Source of the DNA: Planctomycetaceae bacterium
GTDB lineage: Bacteria > Planctomycetota > Planctomycetia > Pirellulales > Pirellulaceae
Direction of reading: 5' to 3'
DNA: 5,107 nt
Assembly: GCA_002702965.1 (NCBI GenBank)
Contig: PADE01000101.1
Span: 90,699-95,805, forward strand
A program made the translations under genes and the position numbers. Shown in pieces: positions 1 through 5,107 of the stretch. The notes under the pieces are model-generated. The model saw only the letters and a list, made by a program, of their open reading frames with translations. It made no database searches and was not told the origin of the DNA. Each line of letters opens with the position of its first letter. Within the stretch, counting starts at the first letter, position 1.

Positions 1-512
1 TCGCGATCGGCTGGGGAGCACTCGCAACGCTGCCGTTGGTGGTCGGGCTGGTCCTGATGCGCAAAATCCATCGCGGACCACTAGGCGATCTCAATCGCCT
101 GGTGGACGATCAGTTTGCACCGCTGTTCGTCGACACTCGCCTGTGGGAGTTTGCGTTGATTGCGTTGGCGGCTGGCTGGGGAGAAGAGATGTTGTTTCGC
201 GGTTGGCTACAGGCACTTTTGACACGCAACGCCTCCGGAACCGTCGGCCTTGGGGTCGGTCTGGGACTCAGCGCAGCCGTGTTTGGTTTCTGCCACTGGA
301 TTTCGCTGACGTATGCACTCTTGGCGATGGCCGCCGGCGTTTATTTGGGTGGTTTGTTACTGGCTAGCGACCAGCTACTGGTTCCGATTACGACCCACGC
401 ACTGTACGACTTTGTGGCCCTGGTTTTCATCACGCGGACCATCCGCAGACCGGTCTCTGACGATCAGCCAGAAGACCCCGCGTCAACACCTGATCGACAG
501 CCCCCTACTTGA
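1..512 (+). CDS. CPBP-family intramembrane metalloprotease, 5'-truncated by window edge
   Basis: This is the C-terminal part of a CPBP (Abi, CaaX-protease-like, PF02517) membrane protein. The reading frame is open to the window edge (first full codon at base 3) and ends at TGA 510-512, giving 169 visible residues. Counting from base 3, the three family motifs are intact and correctly ordered: EExxxR (E61, E62, R66, in EEMLFRG), FxxxH (F94, H98) and HxxxD (H132, D136, in HALYD). In this family the glutamates and histidines form the metal-dependent site inside the membrane. Hydrophobic segments lie around residues 1-19, 50-60, 80-97, 102-121 and 125-143, so it is an integral inner-membrane protein, followed by a polar, proline-rich tail of about 25 residues. 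An internal TTG at 36 is not a convincing start, because the hydrophobic segment continues upstream of it. The substrate is unknown; relatives serve in prenyl-protein processing, bacteriocin self-immunity or regulated proteolysis. The neighbours give no clue. Family assignment is secure, function is not. Confidence 0.9.
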   Translation, partial: AIGWGALATLPLVVGLVLMRKIHRGPLGDLNRLVDDQFAPLFVDTRLWEFALIALAAGWGEEMLFRGWLQALLTRNASGTVGLGVGLGLSAAVFGFCHWISLTYALLAMAAGVYLGGLLLASDQLLVPITTHALYDFVALVFITRTIRRPVSDDQPEDPASTPDRQPPT

Positions 513-530
513 CCCACTCATCATCTGCGG

Positions 531-1898
531 TCAATTCAGGTCGGGCCACTTCCAGCCACCCAAGACGACTTCTTTGGGGTACCTCTTGCCCCCTCGAATC
601 ACAACCACTTCGGCTTGATCGGCCGCCTCGTATCGCTTCGTCAAGTCCGGCAACTGATGCACACTATCTCGATTCCAGGTGTAAATCCGATCCCCTACAC
701 GCAGCCCAGCCTCCGCCGCCGACGAACCCGCTATGACTTTCGTGATGAAAATCCCAATTCCGCGGGACTCGCCTTCGACGCCCAGCGCGTCTCCCTTGCG
801 GGAAACAGTCAGCTGCACCGGTTCATAATCCCGCAACACCTCAAACCTGATTCGTCCACCCAAGCGGTTGGAGCCAATTTTCCCAATCAGTTCCTGAACC
901 GTCGTGACGTATTGATCGGCAAATTTCAGAACGATATCGTCCTGCCGTAAATCCGCCTTGGCCGCGGCCGACTGGGGAACCACCCGTGAGACCTGACATG
1001 GCCCACTCAAGGCAACCCCCAGGAACCCGCCGGCACGGATATCGACGGTACCGCGATCCCCCAACGATTCCTCAAGTCGCAGCTTGCCTTTCGTCGTCAC
1101 ATCGGTCCCATACAACTTGACCTCATCCAACCGCGGTAACACCAGCAAGTGTTCGATCGCCGAGTCAGTGATCGGTGTATGGAAGACAAAGATCCAACGC
1201 AATCCCGACAGCTTTCGAACGTGTTCGATCCCACCATCGGTAATCACGGTGTTCTGAATCACCAACCGTTCCAGGTTGTCCAGGCGCGACAGCGCCTCGA
1301 GAAAACGGTTACCAAAACCCCGTCCTGCGAGATTGACTGTCGTGACATTAGTCACCCAGCGAAGATGCTGGAGATCCTTGATCTTCCCATGCCAGCGATC
1401 GCCGAACTCGATGCCCAAAGGCCCGTACTGCGCATCGTCCAGATGAACTCGAGCGCCGAGCTGGCGCAGCGCAGTGATCGCCCGGCCCTGTCGCGCCTCG
1501 GCCAACAGCCGCAGCGTGTTGCGGGCGCGGCCCGCCGATGCCTGAAACGATTCGGCGATCCGCTTCAGTGCGGTCTCGGCTTCGAGCGCTGTATCCAAGT
1601 CGGGCGACATCGACAGCTCCCGCAACACCAGAATCGCGCGTGTGGAAGCTTCGAGAGACGTATCTTCGAGGCTCGAGAGCAGCGGCCTGATGGCCGGCCG
1701 CCCCGCCGCAATCAGCTTTCCTGTTACCGATTCGCGCACTTCGAAACGGTCCGCATCCAATGAATTCACCCAGGACCGGAGGGTTTTCAAAGCAGGAACC
1801 GCTCGGTCGGGTGGCGGCTCCGGTGGGCGTTCCGCGGTAGCCAGAGCGAGGCCCAGCGGTGTCAGGCTGTACATCAGGAACACCGAGTATCTGATCAT
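531..1898 (-). CDS. Secreted HEAT-like / leucine-rich repeat / tandem PDZ domain protein
   Basis: This is a 455-residue protein of unknown specific function, probably periplasmic or surface-exposed. Residues 1-22 look like a Sec signal peptide with an A-T-A cleavage motif at 20-22 and no lipobox cysteine. Residues about 35-95 resemble the HEAT-like helical pair common in planctomycete proteins (LDADRFEVRE, then GRPAIRPLL). Residues 182-277 form four consecutive 24-residue leucine-rich units (182-205, 206-229, 230-253, 254-277), with the ITD turn repeated in the second and third. Two PDZ domains follow, about 286-366 (GFLGVALSG start) and 378-446 (GIGIFITKV, then AEAGLRVGDRI). No protease domain is present, so it is not a DegP or CtpA enzyme; a binding or scaffold role is inferred. 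The ATG at 1898 was chosen because it gives a full signal peptide; its Shine-Dalgarno is weak (AAGGGA about 12 bases upstream). ATG at codon 9 is an alternative. It is divergent from the isomerase-like gene and convergent with the CPBP gene. Confidence 0.87.
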   Translation of the reverse strand: MIRYSVFLMYSLTPLGLALATAERPPEPPPDRAVPALKTLRSWVNSLDADRFEVRESVTGKLIAAGRPAIRPLLSSLEDTSLEASTRAILVLRELSMSPDLDTALEAETALKRIAESFQASAGRARNTLRLLAEARQGRAITALRQLGARVHLDDAQYGPLGIEFGDRWHGKIKDLQHLRWVTNVTTVNLAGRGFGNRFLEALSRLDNLERLVIQNTVITDGGIEHVRKLSGLRWIFVFHTPITDSAIEHLLVLPRLDEVKLYGTDVTTKGKLRLEESLGDRGTVDIRAGGFLGVALSGPCQVSRVVPQSAAAKADLRQDDIVLKFADQYVTTVQELIGKIGSNRLGGRIRFEVLRDYEPVQLTVSRKGDALGVEGESRGIGIFITKVIAGSSAAEAGLRVGDRIYTWNRDSVHQLPDLTKRYEAADQAEVVVIRGGKRYPKEVVLGGWKWPDLN

Positions 1899-2045
1899 CG
1901 TCCTAGCGGTTCCCTTTGACCCTACTCGAAGGCGGAGATCGGACGCTCAAGGACCCACGACTGCCACCACTGGCGCTAGCCCAAAGCGATGGTCAGCGGG
2001 TCTCGCGGTACTCACCGCCCACGGGTATTCAATGAGCGCGAATCT

Positions 2046-2054
2046 GTTATACCA
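2046..2054 (-). promoter_or_regulatory. Candidate extended -10 promoter for the PDZ-protein gene
   Basis: Read on the minus strand this is TGGTATAAC: an extended -10 TGn followed by TATAAC, which matches TATAAT at five of six positions. No good -35 hexamer lies 16-18 bases upstream, as is common for extended -10 promoters. Transcription would start near 2038 and leave a leader of about 140 bases containing the 2005-2018 hairpin. On the plus strand the same bases also offer a weaker TGTTATACC (2045-2053), so the site could fire both ways. The call rests only on consensus matching. Confidence 0.33.
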
Positions 2055-2067
2055 AGTTTCCGCTGGT

Positions 2068-2098
2068 GGGACTGTCCCCGACAGATGCCACGGTCGGG
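2068..2098. repeat. Nested inverted repeats, REP-like GGGACTGTCCC core
   Basis: Three mutually overlapping perfect inverted repeats are packed into 31 bases: GGGAC-T-GTCCC (2068-2078), CTGTC-CCC-GACAG (2072-2084), and CCCGAC / GTCGGG (2077-2082 and 2093-2098, 10-base loop). They cannot all form at once. The GGGACTGTCCCC core resembles repeat units that I recall being dispersed in many bacterial genomes and linked to REP-associated transposases; that link is recollection, and no other copy is visible here. An operator or alternative leader hairpins are other possibilities. Confidence 0.4.
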
Positions 2099-2142
2099 CA
2101 AAACGAGAGACCAAGCCCGGCCCCATGTTTTCGTCGCGCGTG

Positions 2143-2160
2143 TCGCGATCTACGGTCTGT
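2143..2160 (+). repeat. Upstream shared 18-base motif, copy 1
   Basis: This is TCGCGATC-T-ACGGTCTGT, matching copy 2 at 3612-3629 at 17 of 18 bases. It ends 46 bases before the isomerase-like start codon. It may be a binding site common to both plus-strand genes, or a coincidence helped by the frequent TCGCGATC octamer, which also opens the window at bases 1-8. Confidence 0.4.
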
Positions 2161-2191
2161 GTGGTATCGGCTCGCGGCCACGGCCAAACGC

Positions 2192-2199
2192 GGAGGGAG
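2192..2199 (+). promoter_or_regulatory. Shine-Dalgarno site fixing the start at 2207
   Basis: GGAGGGAG lies 7-10 bases before the ATG at 2207, a near-perfect anti-16S match at good spacing. It decides for the 2207 start over the in-frame upstream GTG at 2066 and the ATG at 2213, two codons further in. Confidence 0.75.
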
Positions 2200-2206
2200 T
2201 GATCTG

Positions 2207-3511
2207 ATGTCGATGGAATTGCGTTCCCGGATTCTGGAGGAGCTTCACTCGCTCATCTTGATTGATCCGCACACGCACATCAGTGCATTGGCACCCGCGT
2301 CGACAACTTTGGCAGATATACTGGGCTATCACTATTACACCGAACTAGCGCACTCAGCGGGGATGCCCAGAGAACAGATTGAAGATCCCTCCATCACGCC
2401 ACGCGAAAAAGTTCGGCGACTGATCGAGAATCTGGAACCGCTCGACAATACCGTCCAATACGGATGGTTTGTGGAAATCTGCCAAGCGCTGTTCGGATTC
2501 GCTGAGGACCGCATCACCAGTGAGAACTGGGAGCCTCTGTACGATCGGGCGGTGGAGCTCATGGCCCAAGACAATTGGGCGCAACAGGTGCTCAACAAAA
2601 GCCAACTTCAAGCCGTCTTCCTGACCAATGATTTCGACGACCCGTTGGAAGGTTTCGACACCGCGACCTATATCCCGTGTTTGCGCACAGACGACCTCGT
2701 CTTTCACCTCGCCCAAGCGGAAGTGCGCGAACGGCTGGAACGCGCCACGGATAGTTCGGTCACCGATCTGGCTTCGTTGCGGGCTGCCGTGACCAATCGG
2801 TTTGACCACTTTACTAATCGTGGTGCCCGGGCGTGCGCGATTTCCCTGCCTCCCGATTTCAGTCCACACAGAATCTCTGACGGGCGCGCAGAGCACGCCC
2901 TCGACGCCCTCCTCTCCGCAGGACCTGATGTCGACCCCAGCTCCAGCCAGGCCGTGGCCCAGTCGGTATTCTGGATCCTGGCCGAACATTGCGATGCCTA
3001 CCAGCTACCGTTCGATCTGATGATCGGTGTCAACCGGAATGTCTACGAAGCGGGGGTATTCCAGGGCCAGGATCTGTACGACAGTCGAGTGTCTCTGATT
3101 CAATACGGTGATCTGTTCAACGCCTTCCCGCGTGTGACCTTTCCGATCTCGGTCCTGGCCAGTGTTACCAACCAGGAACTGACAAGCTATTCCTGGATTT
3201 TTCCGAACGTCGTAACACACGGACACTGGTGGTATTCGAACACCCCGACGTACATCGAACACGACGCCGCCGCGAGGTTGGAAGCCGTCCCTCGGACCAA
3301 ACAGATCGGTTACTACAGCGACATGTACAAGCTCGAATTCGCGTTACCGAAGTTCAACATGTACAAACGCATTCTGGCCAAGATCCTCTCAGAGCGCTTT
3401 GTCATCGACCGCGGTTGGACCGAGGAGCGCGCGGTCGCTTTGGGCCGACAGGTTTTGCGGGGAAACGTCGAATCGGTATTCCAGATGCCGAGCTATGACG
3501 AACCGGCTTGA
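2207..3511 (+). CDS. Diverged uronate-isomerase-like (UxaC-fold) amidohydrolase-superfamily protein
   Basis: This 434-residue cytoplasmic protein is a distant relative of glucuronate/uronate isomerase (UxaC, PF02614), whose usual length is about 470. The best landmarks, compared by eye with remembered E. coli UxaC, are: the strand-1 metal motif HxH (H22, H24, in IDPHTHI, like DYHCH); HYY at 42-44, matching the DHYKW tyrosine; TNDFDDPLEGF at 140-150, matching TTDDPIDSLE; the R160 region (CLRTDD), matching SWRPDK; NRFDHFTNRGARA, matching the RLDHFAAHGC block; HWWYSN at 340-345, matching GWWFN; and D372, matching the aspartate of TDSR. Two expected residues differ: the strand-5 histidine of YHIGA is M272, and the arginine of TDSR is Y374. 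It therefore may not isomerise glucuronate, and no other hexuronate-pathway gene is nearby. There is no signal peptide. The start at 2207 has a strong Shine-Dalgarno. I recall close relatives in planctomycetes labelled amidohydrolase or glucuronate isomerase. Fold confidence is high; reaction is unknown. Confidence 0.85.
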   Translation: MSMELRSRILEELHSLILIDPHTHISALAPASTTLADILGYHYYTELAHSAGMPREQIEDPSITPREKVRRLIENLEPLDNTVQYGWFVEICQALFGFAEDRITSENWEPLYDRAVELMAQDNWAQQVLNKSQLQAVFLTNDFDDPLEGFDTATYIPCLRTDDLVFHLAQAEVRERLERATDSSVTDLASLRAAVTNRFDHFTNRGARACAISLPPDFSPHRISDGRAEHALDALLSAGPDVDPSSSQAVAQSVFWILAEHCDAYQLPFDLMIGVNRNVYEAGVFQGQDLYDSRVSLIQYGDLFNAFPRVTFPISVLASVTNQELTSYSWIFPNVVTHGHWWYSNTPTYIEHDAAARLEAVPRTKQIGYYSDMYKLEFALPKFNMYKRILAKILSERFVIDRGWTEERAVALGRQVLRGNVESVFQMPSYDEPA

Positions 3512-3611
3512 CCCGGGACCGTGGCGACCGACCGGCAATCACCGCACCTCCATCGATCACGCACCTCGGCAACCTGATCGAGCCGCGCCGCGATTGTCTC
3601 GCTGCTGGCCT

Positions 3612-3629
3612 TCGCGATCGACGGTCTGT
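3612..3629 (+). repeat. Upstream shared 18-base motif, copy 2
   Basis: This is TCGCGATC-G-ACGGTCTGT, differing from copy 1 (2143-2160) only at the ninth base. It ends 60 bases before the DUF1501 start and five bases before the TACAAT box, so it overlaps the expected -35 region. That position would suit an activator or alternative sigma contact site if the box is a real promoter. Confidence 0.4.
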
Positions 3630-3634
3630 CACGT

Positions 3635-3640
3635 TACAAT
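3635..3640 (+). promoter_or_regulatory. Candidate -10 box for the DUF1501 gene
   Basis: TACAAT matches the TATAAT consensus at five of six positions in otherwise GC-rich sequence. The expected -35 window (about 3611-3617, TTCGCGA) has no TTGACA-like hexamer but lies inside the shared 18-base motif. Predicted transcription start is near 3647, leaving a leader of about 43 bases. Confidence 0.3.
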
Positions 3641-3689
3641 AAGCAGCAGCTTGTCTTGACGACGACGAACCGTTTGGGAAAGACTCTGT

Positions 3690-5081
3690 ATGCACCCCAT
3701 GGCCCAACCGTCCACCCCCCTCTCACGTCGTGAACTGCTGCGACTAGGGATGGTCGGCACCAGCGGGCTCACTCTTCCGGGGTTGCTGCGTTTGCGAGCC
3801 AGCGCGTCGCCGACGGGTGCCACCTCGCGAACCGCAATTATCGTGGTCTGGTTACCCGGCGGTGCAAGCCACATCGAGACGTATGACCCCAAGCCGCTAG
3901 CCGCGACGGAATACCGCGGCCCCTATGCGCCGATCGATACCGCCAGTCCGGGAATGCAAATCTGCGAGCTGTTGCCGCGCCACGCGCGCATGGCTAATCG
4001 ATTCTCACTGTTGCGATCGATGGTTCATACGGGCTTCTGTCACCAACAGGGAACTCAGCAGCTGTTCACTGGCCATCCAGTACGCATCCTCAAACGCAAG
4101 CCCGACCATCCCGATTTTTTAACGATCGCGCACCACCTGCGTTTCGATGCGTCCCGTTCGATCCCCAACTATGTTGGGATTCCGCCAGCCAACTACACGG
4201 GTGCCGCCTACCTGGGATCAACCTACGACGCATTTCGCGTCACCGGTGATCCCAATGCGCCAGACTTTCACGTCCCCAACATCGGTCTCAGTAAACCGGC
4301 CATTGGTCAGCGCATCCGCGAACGTCGCGATCTGCGCACCAACCTCGATCGCCTGAGCCGCGACATCGACCTGCGGAACGAGATGCAGGCCTACGACAAC
4401 TTTGAGTTGCAAGCCTGCAATCTGCTCACTAGTCCGGCCACGCGAAAGGCATTCGACATCGCGGCTGAACCGGAGCAGACGCGCGCCCGTTACGGTCGCA
4501 ACCGCTGGGGGCAGCAATGTCTGCTGGCCCGTCGTCTGGTCGAAGCCGGCGTTGACCTGCTGACCGTTCAACTTGGTGGAAAACTGTGTGGTCGCGTAGG
4601 TAATTGGGACGATCACCCGGTCAACCACAATGTCTTCGCTGGAATGAAGTACCGCGCACCGTTCTATGATCAGGCGGTCAGCGCCCTAGTCGAGGATCTC
4701 TACGAGCGCGGCTTGGATCGCCGCGTAATGGTCGTGGTGACTGGTGAATTCGGTCGAACGCCCAAGATCTCATATGCCGCCAGTACCGGAGGAGGCATCG
4801 CAAGCGCCGCCAAAGGAACCGTGCAACCAGGTCGCGACCACTGGCCACGGGCCACCTCGATGCTGTTTGCCGGAGGTGGAATCACCCCGGGGCAAGTGAT
4901 CGGAGCGACTGACATACGAGGTGAAGATGCCACCGAGGGGATCGTCGGTCGAGGAGACTTTCTGGCCACCATTTACCGACACCTGGGAGTCGATCCAGAA
5001 AACGTCGCGTTTGACGATTTCTCAGGGCGCCCGATCCCCATTCTGCAATCGGGTGCCCCCATCGAGGGCCTGACTCGCTGA
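3690..5081 (+). CDS. Tat-exported DUF1501 domain protein
   Basis: This is a complete 463-residue DUF1501 (PF07394) protein, a family abundant in planctomycetes, related to the alkaline-phosphatase/sulfatase fold and without a settled function. A twin-arginine signal is clear: SRRELLRLG at 12-20 (R13, R14), a hydrophobic stretch to about 35, and a likely A-S-A cleavage at 37-39, so it is probably exported folded. Family blocks appear in order: GGASHIETYDPKP (57-69), the ICELLPRHARMANRF region (91-105), GTQQLFTGHP (121-130), GNWDDH (304-309), TGEFGRTPKI (351-360), GRDHWPRA (381-388), GGGITPGQVIGATD (395-408) and DFLATIYRHLG (423-433). Length is typical. ATG 3690 has a weak Shine-Dalgarno; ATG 3699 would also keep the Tat motif. 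Many family members sit beside a DUF1549/DUF1553 cytochrome-type partner, but none lies upstream here. The C-terminus is intact. Confidence 0.92.
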   Translation: MHPMAQPSTPLSRRELLRLGMVGTSGLTLPGLLRLRASASPTGATSRTAIIVVWLPGGASHIETYDPKPLAATEYRGPYAPIDTASPGMQICELLPRHARMANRFSLLRSMVHTGFCHQQGTQQLFTGHPVRILKRKPDHPDFLTIAHHLRFDASRSIPNYVGIPPANYTGAAYLGSTYDAFRVTGDPNAPDFHVPNIGLSKPAIGQRIRERRDLRTNLDRLSRDIDLRNEMQAYDNFELQACNLLTSPATRKAFDIAAEPEQTRARYGRNRWGQQCLLARRLVEAGVDLLTVQLGGKLCGRVGNWDDHPVNHNVFAGMKYRAPFYDQAVSALVEDLYERGLDRRVMVVVTGEFGRTPKISYAASTGGGIASAAKGTVQPGRDHWPRATSMLFAGGGITPGQVIGATDIRGEDATEGIVGRGDFLATIYRHLGVDPENVAFDDFSGRPIPILQSGAPIEGLTR

Positions 5082-5094
5082 GCCGCAAGGCGAG
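5074..5094 (+). terminator. Small hairpin at the DUF1501 stop codon, possible terminator or dispersed repeat
   Basis: CTCGC (5074-5078) pairs with GCGAG (5090-5094) around the stop codon, and inside it GCC-GCAA-GGC (5082-5091) makes a three-pair stem with a GNRA tetraloop. The two cannot form fully together because they share 5090-5091. No T-tract follows before the window ends, so a classical intrinsic terminator is not supported. Confidence 0.25.
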
Positions 5095-5107
5095 CACCCT
5101 CTGACGA

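Larger units (their letters stand above)
1899..2206. promoter_or_regulatory. Divergent intergenic region (308 bp)
   Basis: This gap separates the divergent start codons of the PDZ protein (minus) and the isomerase-like protein (plus), so promoters for both should lie here. Visible elements are a candidate extended -10 box for the minus-strand gene at 2046-2054, a hairpin at 2005-2018 (GCGGT-ACTC-ACCGC), nested inverted repeats at 2068-2098, a copy of an 18-base motif at 2143-2160, and a Shine-Dalgarno at 2192-2199. No convincing small gene was found. The frame of the isomerase-like gene stays open back to a GTG at 2066, but that stretch has no family similarity I recognise. No riboswitch or tRNA fold was recognised. 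Confidence 0.6.
3512..3689 (+). promoter_or_regulatory. Intergenic region upstream of the DUF1501 gene
   Basis: These 178 bases follow the stop of the isomerase-like gene. They hold the second copy of the 18-base motif (3612-3629), a possible -10 box (3635-3640) and a weak Shine-Dalgarno, GGGAAAGA at 3676-3683, six bases before the ATG at 3690. No stem-loop plus T-tract terminator was seen. The length and the -10-like box suggest the DUF1501 gene has its own promoter, although read-through from upstream remains possible. Confidence 0.5.

Noticed and set aside
1149..1763. A 204-codon open frame on the plus strand
   Set aside because: It lies entirely antisense to the PDZ/LRR gene, whose domains are recognisable. 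The translation is rich in Arg and Gln without any family motif or signal.
1642..2202. A 186-codon plus-strand open frame running from the PDZ gene into the intergenic region
   Set aside because: Its first part is antisense to the signal peptide and HEAT-like region. The rest has no recognisable domain, and no good ribosome binding site was seen.
2066..2206. An N-terminal extension of the isomerase-like protein from GTG 2066
   Set aside because: The strong Shine-Dalgarno precedes ATG 2207, UxaC similarity begins after it, and the extra 47 residues look like translated intergenic DNA.
2354..2989. A 211-codon open frame on the minus strand
   Set aside because: It is antisense to the isomerase-like gene, shows no domain or ribosome binding site, and is typical of GC-rich shadow frames.
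3512..3560. A possible terminator after the isomerase-like gene, using CCCGGG and ACCG repeats
   Set aside because: The GC-rich bases do not form a consistent stem and no T-tract follows.
3656..3684. TTGACG at 3656-3661 as a -35 box for the DUF1501 gene
   Set aside because: No -10-like hexamer lies 16-18 bases downstream, and the start codon would be too close.
4218..4628. A 136-codon minus-strand open frame inside the DUF1501 gene
   Set aside because: It is antisense to conserved DUF1501 blocks and has no motif of its own.
1..5107. CRISPR array, tRNA, insertion sequence or phage attachment site
   Set aside because: No regularly spaced repeats, cloverleaf fold, transposase or integrase gene, or terminal repeats were found on either strand.

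Overview
The window looks like chromosomal DNA from a planctomycete, probably a Pirellulales-type lineage, with moderate to high GC. This rests on the gene content. There is a Tat-exported DUF1501 protein. There is an exported protein joining a HEAT-like segment, leucine-rich repeats and two PDZ domains. There is also a short uronate-isomerase-like amidohydrolase of a kind I recall mainly from planctomycetes. This placement is inference: no rRNA or other marker gene is present.

Layout: bases 1-512 (+) hold the 3' part of a CPBP-family intramembrane protease gene. It converges, with an 18-base gap, on a minus-strand gene (1898-531) for a secreted HEAT-like/LRR/PDZ-PDZ protein. A 308-base divergent intergenic region (1899-2206) follows. 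It carries a candidate extended -10 promoter for the minus-strand gene, overlapping inverted repeats, and a strong Shine-Dalgarno for the next gene. At 2207-3511 (+) lies a diverged uronate-isomerase-like protein. After a 178-base gap containing a possible TACAAT -10 box comes a complete DUF1501 gene (3690-5081, +). A small hairpin at its stop codon ends the window.

The four genes do not form an obvious pathway. The last two share a strand but are too far apart to be clearly co-transcribed. Both have an 18-base sequence (17 of 18 identical) 46-60 bases upstream of their start codons, the only hint of joint regulation. Three of the four products are predicted to be membrane-bound or exported. 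There are no mobile element genes, CRISPR arrays, tRNAs or rRNAs, and no clear new defence or biosynthetic system. The points most worth following are the altered active site of the isomerase-like protein, the shared upstream motif, and the unusual domain combination of the PDZ protein.
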